A stretch of DNA of 64,000 nucleotides from Hedera helix (Eukaryota; Streptophyta; Magnoliopsida; Apiales; Araliaceae), in assembly GCA_947179155.2 (NCBI GenBank), contig OX359269.1, forward strand, positions 49,272,524-49,336,523. Reading direction: 5' to 3'. Below, piece after piece: positions 48,772-62,398 of this stretch; positions within the stretch are counted from its first letter, which is position 1; every line of letters starts with the position of its first letter. The notes beneath the pieces are model-generated. The model was not told the DNA's origin. It worked only from the letters and a program-made list of their open reading frames with translations, and searched no databases. The position numbers and the translations under genes are program-made.

Positions 48772-50783
48772 TGCTAGGGTTTGAGTGAGGAATCAACTTC
48801 TGATGTATTGGCATTATAGGGCTACGAAATCTGGATCGCAGTTATGTTCTATGAACATCTAGCGTAGTGAGCTTTGCCACTTGTAAAATTGAATTGTGAA
48901 GATTTTGTTCAATATAAATGCTTTATTAATTATGAATCCCAGTACCTTCACTGACTGCATGAATTTCTATCTAAAATATTTGTAGTCTTTTAACAAGATT
49001 TTATTCATTTATATAACACCGTAAATGAAAACGTTTTATATTTTTTTATTGTGCTCTTAAAAATTAAAATGAAAAAGGGAATGAAAACGAAGTCCCCGAA
49101 CAATAAGGTAACCTAGTCATCCCAGGTAGGCATTCTCAGGTGACTAAATTGCAAATCTGACCCTCTTATTTGTCATTTTTTGCTAACCTGTTTCCTAAAT
49201 ATTTTTTTTAGCGTAGCTCTTCCTTATAGATACATTAACTATGCAAAAGTGTTCCTCCAATATTTTTCACCCATAAAAAATTGATTTCCGTTAGTCAAAC
49301 GAGATGTATTCCGTCAGTCAAATAATCTTGTTTCCAAATTAAGGTTAATATAATCTTTTTAGTTATTAAACTTACTTGAGATGTATTTGAGAAGGATCGT
49401 ATAACATTCATGATTAACAAAGGAAAAGAGGCATAGGAGAGCGCATTAAATATTTCAATTAAGGATAAAATCCATCTTAATCAGACTTTTTTTAAAATTA
49501 AAACTTTTAATTAGTGTTATGGATGGAGTGGATGATTTGATTTTCATGGGAAGATAAAGCAGTTTATTCTATTTTTTGGTGTTCGTTAATGAATTCTTCA
49601 AACATTTGACTAATTTTTTTGGGTATTAATTGGCAATATTTTTCGCCATTAAATTAGTGTTGGTATCAATAGTTTAAGTTATCTAAAGTGATATAGTTAA
49701 CACTTCCGATTTGTTTATGGAACAAGCGTGTCCTATGCCAAAACTGTGATTATTTGATGCCTTCAGGTTTATATTTTATAATTCAAAACATATTATTCTC
49801 CATTTTTTCTCTTCACTATCTTCTTCTCGTTATTTTTTTTACTGGACAGTGGGTATTATTTTTGCACAACACCTAGTGTTTTAAGACATGTTGACTACAA
49901 GAATTAAGTCTAATCATGTGGTTGTCACGAGACTCCTCCCTGCGTGTGAATTGACGGACTCTGTACACAAAGAGAGAAAGAAATTAATGGCTTAATATTT
50001 AGAATGGAGCTACACGTGAATGTCTTTATTGCTTTGATTGACATGACTGATTTTTTTTAATTCTATGAGAAAGTTATATTTGTTTTGTAAGTGTCATTTT
50101 TAGTTTTGTTCCATCGGATAAGAATTTTTTAATTGTATAAATGTGAAATTACGTCAAAATTAAATTTCATTAGTTATTATTATGAAATTTTTGAATGAAA
50201 CTTGAGCATTGAACCACAACAAACTCTCATTATTAAATTCTATTTCTACAAAAGAAATGTTAATTATGGAAGTAGGTATTCGGTGTGATGGATATTTAAA
50301 ATAAGTACTTTAGAAGTATAGAGAAGAAGTAAAGCATGCAAAGAGAAAAAAGAAGACAAGATATGGCCTAATATTAAGGTACGTGGGGCAAGACTTTTCG
50401 AGTAATACTGCCTTGATAAGGTCAGCATGTTTCTCTAAATTGGGTGCAATAACTAAGTTTACAATAAGACTCACGTTTCATTTTTGAGGGAAGAAGTGTT
50501 TTCCTTCTCATTTCCTTTTCCCTTCTTGTCATGCCTATTATATCCCTACCTCAGTTACTGTTAAATGGTTTAACACAAAAAGGATAGATTACATAACTAA
50601 TGTATCTATGAGGAAGAGAGGTGCTAAAAAAAAGAGTTTAGGGAACAGTTTAGCAAAGGCATGACAAATAGAAGGGTCAGATTTGCAATTCAAACTTCTC
50701 AGGTACTCAGCTCCGCGTATTCTGCGATTTCAATTTCGTCGAGCACTTACTCGCTGCGCTTAATACACAGTATTGCTGATGAG
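48772..50783. promoter_or_regulatory. Shared divergent promoter region, now expanded by a transposon
   Basis: Lies between the start codon of the minus-strand glycosyltransferase and the preferred start of the plus-strand membrane-protein gene. Removing the MULE-like element and one target duplication leaves about 450 bp between the two ATGs. That is the spacing of a compact bidirectional promoter. I see no obvious TATA box on either side. Confidence 0.6.
49142..50695. mobile_element. Non-autonomous MULE-like transposon (1554 bp)
   Basis: Terminal inverted repeats of about 110 bp. The outer part GACTAAATTGCAAATCTGAC at the left matches the complement of the right end (GTTTGAATTGCAAATCTGAC), and matching continues through AATGTATCTAT-type words at about 49240 and 50600. 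A perfect 9-bp target duplication, TTCTCAGGT, is at 49133-49141 and 50696-50704. Nine-base duplications with long inverted repeats point to Mutator-like elements. No transposase is encoded. Its right end lies 88 bp upstream of the ATG at 50784, so it probably sits in the promoter or leader of that gene. Confidence 0.9.
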
Positions 50784-53700
50784 ATGTGGAATGTGAAAGA
50801 TACATTTGATGCCTCTACTCTATATCACGTTTTCCTTCTAGCTACCCTCACAGGTAAATTCTTTTTGCTTGGATTTGTTTAGTGTTGTATAAATTGATGA
50901 TTAGTATGCGTAACTTGTCAATCTTTCTAATTAATTTGTGCAATTTTGCCAGTTTCTCTTTACCAATCACCTGGAGCTGATTCAGTTGTTGTACCAAGTA
51001 CCAGTTGCTACGTTCTTGACAACTCCAGTCACATTTATGATTTTGTATCCTGTACAATTCAACTTATTTGTTACTGTTGTGCAAGAAGAGTTAAATTGCG
51101 CCATAATTCACCCTGTCACCCCTTGGGAATTCTTTAGGGTTCTAAAAATCGTTAGGGGGCAAAGGGGTGCCGTGCCTATGCAGACTAAGCGTCATTTTTC
51201 TATTGTGCATACATGTCATACTATAGAAAACATATAGTAGATGTAATTATTTTAAATTTTACATGAAACATTCCAAAAAAAAAAACAATTTTACATGAAA
51301 CATATTAATGAATTAAGAGTTCACTAATATAGAATTGTTATATGAATTATCACTGTGCCCATCCTTCTCAACATTGTTTTTAAATTGAGGTCCGAACTCA
51401 ATTACGTGCGGTCTGCACCCTTAATGTTTGAACGCCTCCAGTGGAACTACTATATTTTCCTTTAGGAAACAGTAAAAGAACATAGATAAAATGAATAATG
51501 TTCTTTGAGAAAAAAAAAAGTTGGTTGAAGTTGTTATCTTGTTGAGGTCTATTCATTTTTTCCTTGAACAAAATGGAGCTTTGTTTGGTCATTATTCATT
51601 CTTCATGATGACTATGGATTAACTGTCAATAAGATTGTTTTCTCTTAAGCTGTCTAATAGAGTAGCTGGATTGGACATCCCTTTGAGCTTGATGGAAAGG
51701 TAACGTCTCACATGATATGGATGATCACTATTACCTAAAGGAACAATGTTGTATATGCTCTCATTTGCAAGCCCCATATGTATCATGACATTTTACAAGT
51801 CATTGCAGGACGCAGACACGGTGATTCGGTTTTGTAAAGATGTGGAGAGTAGATCACGAACGGTACCATGCACTTTTGCTTTTACTAAAAATGAATAGAC
51901 ATGGGCGTGCATGCATATATACCTTGTTCTTTTTTACCGTAATTTATAAAGTAATGTTCTCCTTTTACTTTGCAATACCGTCTATGTGGTGAAATATTTA
52001 TGTTTCTTTGTGTAAATTTATCTCATAACCACAGGGTACATTTCTCCACCCACTTAAAATCAAACCAACATGGTTGGAGGTAATGAAAGTTCATTTAGTA
52101 ACAATTACTTATAGAATTTGGGTGGAGAAATGTTGCTGGCTTGTTGTGAGCCCTTTTGTTGTTTGCAAACATTTGAAGCATCTGATTGTCAATTCCCATT
52201 AATTCTTTGGAACCCACAAACTTTCAATATTTCTTTATTTTTATTTTGAACAGTTGGTCAAATCATGGTAAACATTCTGCTTAATTCACAGCTCAGTGAA
52301 CAATGCATTGTAGCTTAGTGGTTGTAGCCAAGCGACTGTGGTTATGATGGAAATTTCCCACTTACAAAGCCGACAGAATAATATTTAGAGAGCGATTAAG
52401 TTTTAGTTTGATTGGGTTCTTGCCATTTTGTACCTAACTTATGTTGTGTTTATGCACCAGCAAACAAGTGGGACAATTTTATTGAGCTTATTCGATGTTG
52501 ACTACATGGCTCTTGGTGCATAGAACAAATGCAGGAGTATAACATGGAAAATGTTCAAATGTAATATGGGTTTTGGAAGTAAATCAATAATTTACGCGCA
52601 CCCAAGAGGGAAAAATTGCTGTAAATGTGGGGAGAATTGCAAAATCAAGAATATACATTCTGCACTGGTCACTCCTTACCAAATTTCTATAGCTGCAGTT
52701 GGTCATGCCATATACTGATTGGATTCCACAAACACAAGTGACTGAAGTTAAAAAAAAAAAAAAAAAATCTCCATGCAGAACCCATATATCCAACTGTAGA
52801 ATGAGATTGATTCTGTAAACACTTTTAAATATTTAATTGGTCAAATCAATGATGTTTCACTTGCATTTAATCAAATTTCATTCAATGTGATTCTTATGAT
52901 ATACTTACATGCCTATGAATTGCAGGGATATGTTGATTTTGGCAAATTTGATAAGTTCAACTATTTTGTTGCTGGTTCAGGACGCTTTAACTTTGTGCAA
53001 GTAAGATGTAATTGGTGATCCCATTTGAATTTTATATGTTAAGCCAAAGTAGGTAATTGTTGCATTTACATCACACTTCCTTGTGAAAGGTGGAAAGTTT
53101 CCGTGTTACCTGTTATTGTAACAGAATTGAACTGAAACTAATAAAGTCTCAAGTAATTGCTAAAAATTTATTGTAAAACTCTCCTAATGACTTCTGTTGA
53201 TCGTTGCTTGAAGTTACCTGTGTTAGAACCTTTTTTCCTTTCCTGATAAGGATCTATACGGGAACTTGTTAATTCTAATACTCAGATTCTCTACGCATTC
53301 AGGAATTTTACGATGGTGACCTGATGAACTGTGAACAAAGTTTTGACAAAAGGGGTCGTACAGCTCAGGTTAGTTTGAATAATTTTCCTCTTTAATTTTC
53401 TGTTGAGTTATAGACTCAGTTGTAGTAATGAAATACTATTGTTCTTTCTCCTAGTGATAAATGATGGATTACAACTATCTATGATATATCTTCTCTATAA
53501 AGGACCACAAAAATCAATAAAACTGATTCTGTGAACTCTTAATTTATTCACTTTACTTTTGAGCATTAAAGGTACGGTGAAGGAGTTGGAGTGTTACACA
53601 TTGGAAATGTCGCATTTTTGGGCGTGAAACATTATTTTACTATATTTTTCTAAATTTGGTTGATTTTTTTTGGGGTTCCTTTTCAGGTAAATATAATATG

Positions 53701-54068
53701 TGGAGATTGCCCAAATGGACAATGTGAAGGTACGTGTTCTTCTTAATTTTGAGTTAGAATCTTTACATTCATATGTAATTATTTTATCTTAAAATCATTG
53801 ATATATATATATATATATAGAGGACGGATCTAAAGCATCTCTCTTAAATAGCATATATTTATCAAAATGATGTCGCTTTGAATATTCTTTTTTTTTTTTT
53901 TAAATAATATTAAAAGAAGATGTGACATGATGTAACATTTCGAGGGCCCCACTTGTTTTCCTTTTATTTATGAAAATGCCATCAAAGAATCTTCAAAACG
54001 ACGTCATTTTGATAAAGGTATGCCACTTAAGTAGGTATGTTATTTAAGAAGTATGTTTTTGAATCGTC

Positions 54069-54111
<43 letters not shown>

Positions 54112-57100
54112 AATTAATATGAACTGGTTTGAATATGTCTTTATCTATTAATCTGAACAGTTATTTTAACTATATCTTGGTGGCTTTTTAATTTTTTTTT
54201 AAAATGCCAAAAAGCTGTGGTATCATGATGAGATTATAAAATTTTAATAGGAGTGCTAACAAAACCATCAACACACACATCAGAATATCTTGATATCTTT
54301 TTACCTGTTGATTCTTTTCGTTCCATCTCAGGTGGACTTGGATGTATATGCAATGTTTCCTACGAGTCAACTTGCAGGTTTTCTAGCATAAAACCCCTGA
54401 TAGATATGTTTTGCATTAATTAATGATCAAATAGTTATGTTTTGGATTATTTATTACCATACTTTATGTATCAGATTGCTCATTGCAGACTCCCTGTTAA
54501 ATTGTACAAAAAAGATTTAATTTCCTCAAAGAAGGAAAATGTTTTGACATCCGAATGAGTGGTTTTGACTTTTATATTATTTTTATAGTATCACCTATGT
54601 GAACTTTGTGTGACTTGGCCTAGTGTGACATAAAACCTAATTAACTAATTTAGTACAGTGCTGGTGTTAGCTAAAAATTGCTCCGGATTAAAATTTTCTA
54701 CCTATGATCAAATATATTGTAGCTTTTATGCCTAATTTTGTAATGTGTTTTGATTTTATTTTTCCAGTTCTTAAGTTTTTTGTTTTTTCTAATGTCGAAT
54801 GTAGAGTTCTTGTTGAACTTGCCATTCCATGTGAGAAACAGGGACTGCGAGTGTTTGAAGGCTTCACAGTTGGTTTCCATCCTCGGTCTTGGGAACTCGT
54901 AAGAAATCATCCAGTCATTCTCCTGTTAGTCTCACTAAAACTGGAAATTGTAATTGCAAATTTATTTTTATATGACAAAATTGCTGCTTATATTGTAGGT
55001 TTACAATGGCATGACCCTACTAGGGTTTGAAAAATCTAACAACGAATTCAGGTCAGAATATTTGTTATTAATTTCCTACACCAATTTTCTTCTTTTTCTC
55101 AGGTTTCTGTTATCAGAAATTAAAGATTCTTTTGCTTCATTTCCCAAACTGACTTAATGTCTCTTAGGATTGAATTTTATTTATTTAAAATTTTTATTAC
55201 TTTGATAGAGGGTAGAAGGGAGCATAACTTCAAACCCTACAAGGAAATACCGGAACATTAGCTACAATATCATTTTCCTCTGTGACAAGATCAAAAATGA
55301 CTTCATTAAGACTTGAAACCATGATTACTCCCTCGTAAAGGAGGTACCAAAACCATGTGAGTTAAAGCTGTTTGGTAAAAATTTGATCACTTGAACTAAA
55401 GCTCTTTGGTAAAATTTGGTCACTATTTATGTTCTTTTTCTAAAAGATATCATGAATGTAATTATTTCGATATTTCTTCCCATTTTTTTAGTTGGTGTTG
55501 TCTTTTTCAAATAGCTGTAGTATCAGGTTTGCTCAAGGTTTAATAAGGCCTATTCCCTACCCTTACCCTACCCCGCACAAGCACATGAGCGCAGACATTC
55601 ATGTAGTAGCATATTTGCTTAGATGTATAGAGAATATGCATCCTACCAAAATGTGGATGGATAATGAGGATGGGAACAAGTATGTGTTACTGTTACCTGA
55701 GTATAGTGAAAGTTACTTAAAGGAGGCAGTGGATAGTTTGTAAATAAATTGAGTCTCATATTATCTTATTGTCTTATGGATTGCTTAGGGACGGATAAAT
55801 TTGAAAATCTATAAATTTATATTATTTATTATTATTTTTCTTTTATCTAAAAGAAGATCTCTAAGTTTTAATCTATTGTTTAGAAATCGGGTGTCTTCGG
55901 TATCTAGCTCTCACATTTTTCCTGAAGAGAAAACAATCATTTAGTGCTTGAATTCAACAACTTTGCAAAGGCATTTGATTGTTAGCAAACACTCCAATTC
56001 ATTTGCCTACATTCTTAGCTTTCAAGGATCATCCTTGTGTAAATTAGAACAGTCGCATCTGGATTTTATTAGCTTATGCTCAGTTAATGAACTTTAAAGC
56101 TTACTCTTTGCTTATATATATGTTTGAATCCCTGTTCAATATTTTCATGTATTTCCGACGTTCCTCCATTCTTCTTATCTCATTCTTTAGCACTGTCTAA
56201 GCTTAACTAACATATGGTACAGCATCAAGTTTCTTCAGAAATGACATCTATTATGGTATTTCAAATTATTTTCTGAGCACAATAGTGAAAGTCAAATGTT
56301 TGCATATTGCAGCTTCAAAACTGAACAGACTCGTGTATTTCTTTATATGACCGCAATTTCATCACTTTCCAGTCTAGTGGGTAAACCGATCATTAAGGTA
56401 GTTAACCGATAGCTGCATATTGATATAAATATAGTGTGTTGTTTGATAGTTTTATTTTGAACCATAACTTTCTATTTCAATTTTATAGATTTCCCCAGAG
56501 CAAGGTTTAGAGGTTAGGTTATCAGGCTCGGCAATGTCTGGGAGTCCATCAACAACCTTATCACCTTCAATGTTGATTGTGGATTGGAGATGTATGGACT
56601 TATATAGATGAGTGCTACATGCATGTTTACCCACCATTTTTTGCGATGCAAAGAATTTTCTTACTCCAGAAAAATGATATTCATTCTAAACTTCAAATTT
56701 TAATTTCAGGTGATAAGGCCCGTGATACACCTTATGAAGTTGAGATTAATATTCCGATAGAGAGTTATGAGCCTGTTCAGTTCACTCTTGCAAAGATGTG
56801 TGGTAAGAATCATATACCTACCTACTCTCTCTCAACCACTCTCTCTCTCTCAACCACTCTCTCTCATACACACATAGTCACACATAAACACAAAAGCATA
56901 TATATGTGCAGACACACTAATGCAAAGTTATGTATTGGGTAAATGGTTAGTGTGAGAATCCACTTTTTGCTTTCCTTGCTTGCATTATCTTATCAGATCT
57001 AGAATTGTAAAAGTAAAGGATGACCGGGGAACACTGCTAATGTTTTAAGGAAAGAGATAAAGAATTATCCTTCACAATGAAATGGGTAAAGATAATGTTG

Positions 57101-60013
57101 AATGACAAATGTAGTTACACAATCCAGTTATAGATGCATTGGCAGGGTTATTTGTAGAACATAGATTGTATAGCTATTTACTGATACTAACTGTTTGATA
57201 AGTGGTATGAAGATTTTTATTTGGAACCTACTATGAAAATGAGTCCTTAAAATTTTTATTTTCGTCAAAGGAAAAGAATATGGCAAGGACATAAAAATTG
57301 GGATGGGGCCAGACCGGACTGATAGAAATGTTAAATGCCATATAAGGTCAAACAAAGCTACAGAAGAGTGTTAAAAGTATAATGAAGGAAATTATTTTTT
57401 GTTGAGACCCATTGGGCTACAATCCCATTTTGTCGCCTTTACTTGATAGAGCACATTTTCCCCTCAAGCAACATTCTTGTACATTTCAATTGATTCCCTG
57501 AAATTATGGTCAAGGCTTTATCTAGTATGTAGTATACAAATGCTTTTTAATTGGCTATGGCCTACGAGCATCTTCTAAGGAATATGATATTTTTCCATAT
57601 TGGTGTATGGCTTTAGATATTTCCTGTGATCCAAATGGTAATTGAATATTGATCGCACTAGACGTTACAAAAGAAAATGAGATTGGTTGGGTTACTGCTG
57701 ATTATGTAACGACATGGGTCAAATTTCGAGTCTCGGGTTAAATCCCAAATTAGAATCAAATCCAATCAAACAAGGCCTTAAACCACTAGGCCAATAGTAT
57801 ATTCTTGATTCATGTTAGCCCACCAAAGGCTCTCTCAAAAAGTTATGAATGAAGGTATTAATGATAATAGCTTGAGCCTTTATATACAGACATATTTTTT
57901 CTACATGTTTTGATGTGAGACTGTGGTGTTAAAAAACTTCTTAAATTTTTTACGTCCTTGTCAAAATTGATCACACAACCATAATTTTTTGCCTCATTAA
58001 CCATTTTTGGGGTAATACCTATTGATTTTGTGTCCCCACCTCCAGATCTCTCTCCATTGTGGGATAATACCACTAACCTTTGTGTCTTCACCTCTGACAA
58101 CCCGATCGAATGACTTGAGCCGAGTTTTCGAGAGTCAGTTTTGATACCATATGTAATGATTTGGGTCAAAATCCTAAGTCCGGAACAAATCTCAGGTAAA
58201 ATCTCAAATCTAAATCTAATCAAATCCATTTAAATAAGATTTTAAACCATTAGCCTAATAATATGTTCTTGGGTCTTCTTAATCCACTATAAGTTCACCC
58301 AAAAGGTAATGGTTGATGCTATTAATGATAGTAGCTTGAGTTCTTGTATACAGAGTACAGACAAATTCTTCTTACTTGTTTTGATGTGAGACTGGGGTGT
58401 TATAAATAGGGTCAATTATATACTCGTTACCTTGCTTAGCGTCATTTTCCTTTCTGATTGATGATTTTTGTATGCTAAGTCACGATTTGAATTAACCTGT
58501 TGCACACTTGAAATTTCGCAGAATATAGGCAGGTTGAAAGGGGAGATGGTGGAAAGGGATGGGCTGTTTTCGGAGTGCTATCTTGCATGTATGCCAAGTT
58601 TGAAATTTTCTTCTTGCAATTGTTTTCAAGTGATTATATGTATATGGAATCATATATGATGTTATCTTATGCATGTCATATGCTAATGCTGTTGGTATTA
58701 TTTGCCACCTCAGTGCTGGAATCTGTAATTTTGAGTACGAATAAATGTATGTGAAGGTTTAGGCAACTTCACGGCTGCAATGGTCTATGTGCTCGTCATT
58801 ATGTCTTTTCTTTTGTCTACCTCTCAGTTTACTTTGCCTTATTTATTTCAATAAATTGACATGGAGCAGATTCATTGTCATCTCAACTCTGTTCTGTTGT
58901 GGAGGGTTTGTTTACAAGACTCGAGTTGAAAAACTGGTATCTTCTTTTGCCTACTAGTAGTAAATAGTTGTCAGTCTTTTTGGCACAATTACTAACTACA
59001 GTATACTACATGCAGCGTGGGATTGATGCATTGCCAGGCATGACGCTTTTATCTGCATGTTTGGAAACTGTAAGTAAACTTCACCACCACTTATTTCTTG
59101 GAGTTGGATGAGCTTTAAAGCTGAGTGTAGATATTTGGCTCGGTTGATTCTTAAGTTGTTTGGTGTTAGAAGAAAGATTAGGATTTTGTTTTGGCAAATG
59201 AATTTGGCTGAAATTTGAACTTATGTCGTCTGTCACAGATGTTACAATTAGTGGCAGTCTGATGGACACTCAATATTATGCATATGCCTAAAGAACTCTA
59301 CGGAATTTCATTGTAAAGGTGTAAAAAATTTCCCATAAACTATGGAGGTTCACATGTTAGTTTATTCTCAATTTCATAACCACCAAGGAGCTTTTATATG
59401 TTGGGACAAGTGTGATAAGGTTTAGGGCAAGATTTTGAATTTCACAGAACTTCTTTGTGCTACAGAAAATAAAAAGGAATGAGGATCCCCACCACCACAA
59501 TTTTCACGCAATTTCCCTCAATACATATTTAGCAACAAAAATAATGGTTTAGTGACGACACTAGCGACACAATTATTAGCGAAAAACAATGTATTGTCAC
59601 TAAAACTAAATCTAATTTCTTTTCACTAAATGTGTTTTGGGGAAAACTAGGTGAAAAGTGTACTGGAGGATATTTGTGTCCAAAAGAAGAAGGGGTCGGG
59701 GGGAATTACATACTAATCAAAGTATTGGGGTTTAAATTTGTAATGGAATGAAGAAAGTTCTGCAACTTTTATTTCTTAAAGTTCTGCCTAATGCTGGTTT
59801 TGACTTAAGGTTCATTTGCCTCTGGCAAGTCCTGATCCAGACTTGATGATTTGCTCTATTTGGATTATAAAAATGTAGGTTAGTGGAGCAGGTCATGGTT
59901 ACATACGGCCAGAAGAACCTAGTAGTCCTTTTGCCAATCAAGCCTCATGGGAACGCCAGCCTGCTTCTACTCAAGGAACGCGTACAAGTGGAAGGACATA
60001 TGGATCAATTTGA
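50784..60013 (+). CDS. Type I membrane protein with a Cys-rich luminal domain (MRH/ATG27-like by inference)
   Basis: Seventeen exons with GT-AG borders and phases that close without error: 50784-50853, 50953-51044, 51661-51699, 51809-51862, 52926-53000, 53303-53368, 53687-53729, 54332-54377, 54805-54898, 54999-55051, 56313-56397, 56489-56591, 56710-56802, 58522-58588, 58870-58936, 59016-59069, 59879-60013. They give 411 residues. A hydrophobic signal-like stretch (about 12-26) is followed by a luminal domain with many Cys (for example SSTSC-type, CGDCPNGQCEGGLGCICN, and AKMCEYR). One membrane segment (about 318-341, starting WAVFGVLSCIF) precedes a ~70-residue tail with RGIDALPGMTLLSACLETVS. 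Organisation resembles mannose-6-phosphate-receptor-homology sorting receptors and ATG27. An in-frame ATG at 50661 would add 41 residues, but it lies in transposon sequence, so I prefer 50784. Confidence 0.85.
53819..54072. mobile_element. MITE, family E, inserted in a TA microsatellite (intron 7)
   Basis: The left arm (AGAGGACGGATCTAAAGCAT) and the complement of the right arm (AGAGGACGATTCAAAAACAT) match with about 75 bp of further similarity, including TTATCAAAATGACGTCG-type words. (TA)n lies immediately on the left, and (CT)n(TA)n on the right. Insertion into TA repeats resembles the Micron-type MITEs described in grasses. Confidence 0.7.
56803..58521 (+). other. Intron 13 of the membrane-protein gene
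   Basis: 1719 bp, with the TRIM-like element at 57705-58402 in its right half. Other long introns (53001-53302, 55052-56312, 59070-59878 and others) are AT-rich, and I see no genes in them. Confidence 0.8.
57705..58402 (-). mobile_element. TRIM-like miniature LTR retrotransposon (about 700 bp)
   Basis: Two direct repeats of about 230-250 bp, 57705-57932 and 58152-58402, share GATGTGAGACTG(G/T)GGTGTTA ends and TGTAA(C/T)GA starts. They flank about 220 bp of interior. On the minus strand the upstream repeat ends in ATTACA and is followed two bases later by TGGTATCAAAAC (58138-58149), a degraded initiator-tRNA primer-binding site. No coding capacity. The flanking target duplication is not clear. 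It lies antisense in intron 13 of the membrane-protein gene. Confidence 0.8.
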
Positions 60014-60517
60014 TCATATGGCCTTCTGTAGAGTTTTCACCACTTTCTGTACTTTTGAAGATTAGACGTATCAGCAGAGGAACTCTTTCTTCTCGAGATG
60101 GCAAATGTGCTTAGTCATGTGGTTGCCCTACCCTGCTCTTGATGCACTGTTCAGTTTTTAAAGTTTTTTTTCAAAGCAAATATATTGAGGCTTGTTTTTC
60201 AGGTCCTTGCGTTACGGCAGAACTTATTTCAAACTCTGTATGGTATTACGAAAAGACCTTGTACACTTGTTTGTTGAGGGAGGATTGAAATATCATAGAA
60301 TCATGCGAGTAATGTACTCATACATAAAGGAATAGAAAGGAGTTACAACTTCCCATGTTTCTTATTGGAAACTAAAAATGTTTTAGTCTATTCCTAGTTC
60401 TTCACTATTTTTTTAGTCTTATTAAAAGCTGTTACTTGTTGCTATACAGGTTCAATTCTAGCTTTTGCACCTGTAGCATTTCGACAATCTCCATGTATAG
60501 CTTGTTGAGGCTAAAGG
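60014..60517 (+). other. 3' UTR and flank of the membrane-protein gene
   Basis: Sequence after the stop codon up to the old LTR. No other feature seen. Confidence 0.5.
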
Positions 60518-60789
60518 TGCGGCACTCTTTTTTCGAAATAGAAAGGAAGGTTACGCAAAATTTAAACTATTTAAATAATAAAAAAAAAAAATCACACTTG
60601 TCCTTATTTGCTCTTACAAACCTGTCAAAAAAAAAACATAATATGAACTAAACGCTCAGTATAAATATAAGGATACACAATATACCATAATATATAATGT
60701 ACCCAAAAGAACCGAATAAATAAACAAATACAAACTACGAATATAATAAAATTGGTGAAGCTAGATACAAATAAGAACACTAATGATCA

Positions 60790-61339
60790 ATGGCGAAGCT
60801 AGACTTTCAACTCAGTGGAGTTAAAAAATTTGTGTGGTTATAAATAATTTTGTGGGGGTTTGGGGGCAGCGCCCCCGAGCTATTTTTTTGGAATAATTTT
60901 ATACTTTCAAGTTATATATATATAACATATATTTGATTACAATGATAATATAATAATTGTTAACTCTCTATATATTTATATGCATGTATATATATATTCT
61001 ATCGACTCCTAATAGATTTTTCTAAAGACAAACTGTTTATAAATAATTAATTCCTTCACAAAATAATATAAAATTAATTATTAATTAGTTTAAGAAGATT
61101 ATATGAATATACATATATGATATATAGAGGAGGTAAGAATGATATGAGATTGAGATTTAAGTGAGAAAATTATAAATTTTTAATTTGACCCCATATATTT
61201 GAAATTTTACAAAATTTCAGTGGAATCAATTTGTATATAATATTTAAAAATTTTAAATTTTGCCATATATTATAAAACAAAAAAAATAAATCAGTGGGGT
61301 CAATTGACCCCACAACCTCTAGCGTGACTTCGCCACTGT
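60790..61339. mobile_element. Small DNA transposon with TGGCGAAG inverted ends, nested in the old LTR
   Basis: The left end ATGGCGAAGCTAG pairs with the complement of TGACTTCGCCACTGT on the right. TAATGATCA is duplicated at 60781-60789 and 61340-61348 (8-9 bp depending on where the tips are drawn). The size and TSD suit a hAT or MULE derivative. A GGGGCAGCGCCCC palindrome lies near 60868. 550 bp, non-coding. Confidence 0.8.
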
Positions 61340-62398
61340 TAATGATCAAACAAGTATAATCAAAATGATTCCAATAAAATAAAGGTTGAATCAAAGTGGT
61401 CAAGTTATGATAATTTTATACTGAGCTCAAATACAAATAGCCAAATGCTAATAAAATACATCGGTATTATGATGTATGCAAATTAAACCGGATAATACGC
61501 ATGACACAAACGTCACTAATTAGTCAAACAAATCAAATATTGAGTCGACCCATACATATCATGAATAAATATATCAAATGGTCAAAACTTACACCCAGAG
61601 CATACAAAAGAATACGCCATGAACCACACCACCATAGAAAGTGTCATGCCCAGTGTCAAGAGTACATGTTTGTGGTATCTCACGGGCAGTTAGCTCAAGT
61701 ATATCCTAAAATTCAAATTACAAAATGTAAGTCAGGAGGGTTCAAATCACAAGACTTACATAACCATATTAAAAAAATATCAAATTATTTCAAATATGAA
61801 CATACTTAACTATCACAAGATATCAACAATCAAAATAACTCTTAAATATGAACAAAATATACGAAAAATAATAGAAACAAATAATGTCTCAAAAACACCG
61901 TTTTCCAAATGACGAAATATCGCATAACTAATATAAGAGATTGTGGTACCACAGTCAAGATACAAGGAATTCAAAACGAGAAATAAAACGAACAATTTAA
62001 AAATCATAAGAGTATCGTTAAAGGAGTACAGAATTCGTACATGCATTAAACAATGTAATACCCATAAATTTTAAAAAATTATGCTAGTCTCATTCAATCC
62101 GATCTAATAAAATAAAATAAAATCTTTATTATAAATTTAATCATTAATGACATAAACTGTTATGTTATTTCAAAGTGTGACTTAATAAATGATCTTTTAT
62201 TATAACATCATGTTTCAATTACTTCTTTTATTATTAACTTAAACATTGAAATTACTCTGACGGAAGAAATTAATTTATAACAAGAGTTTTATAAGCAAGG
62301 AGAACAAAAATATTCTCCTATTGTTAAGACTAATGAATACTATTAAATATTCTCACCATATTCATTACTAGATAGGTTTTGTTCCCTTCAAAATAATA

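Noticed and set aside
57858..58229. 123-codon minus-strand frame
   Set aside because: Lies wholly within the TRIM-like element and has no recognisable domain.
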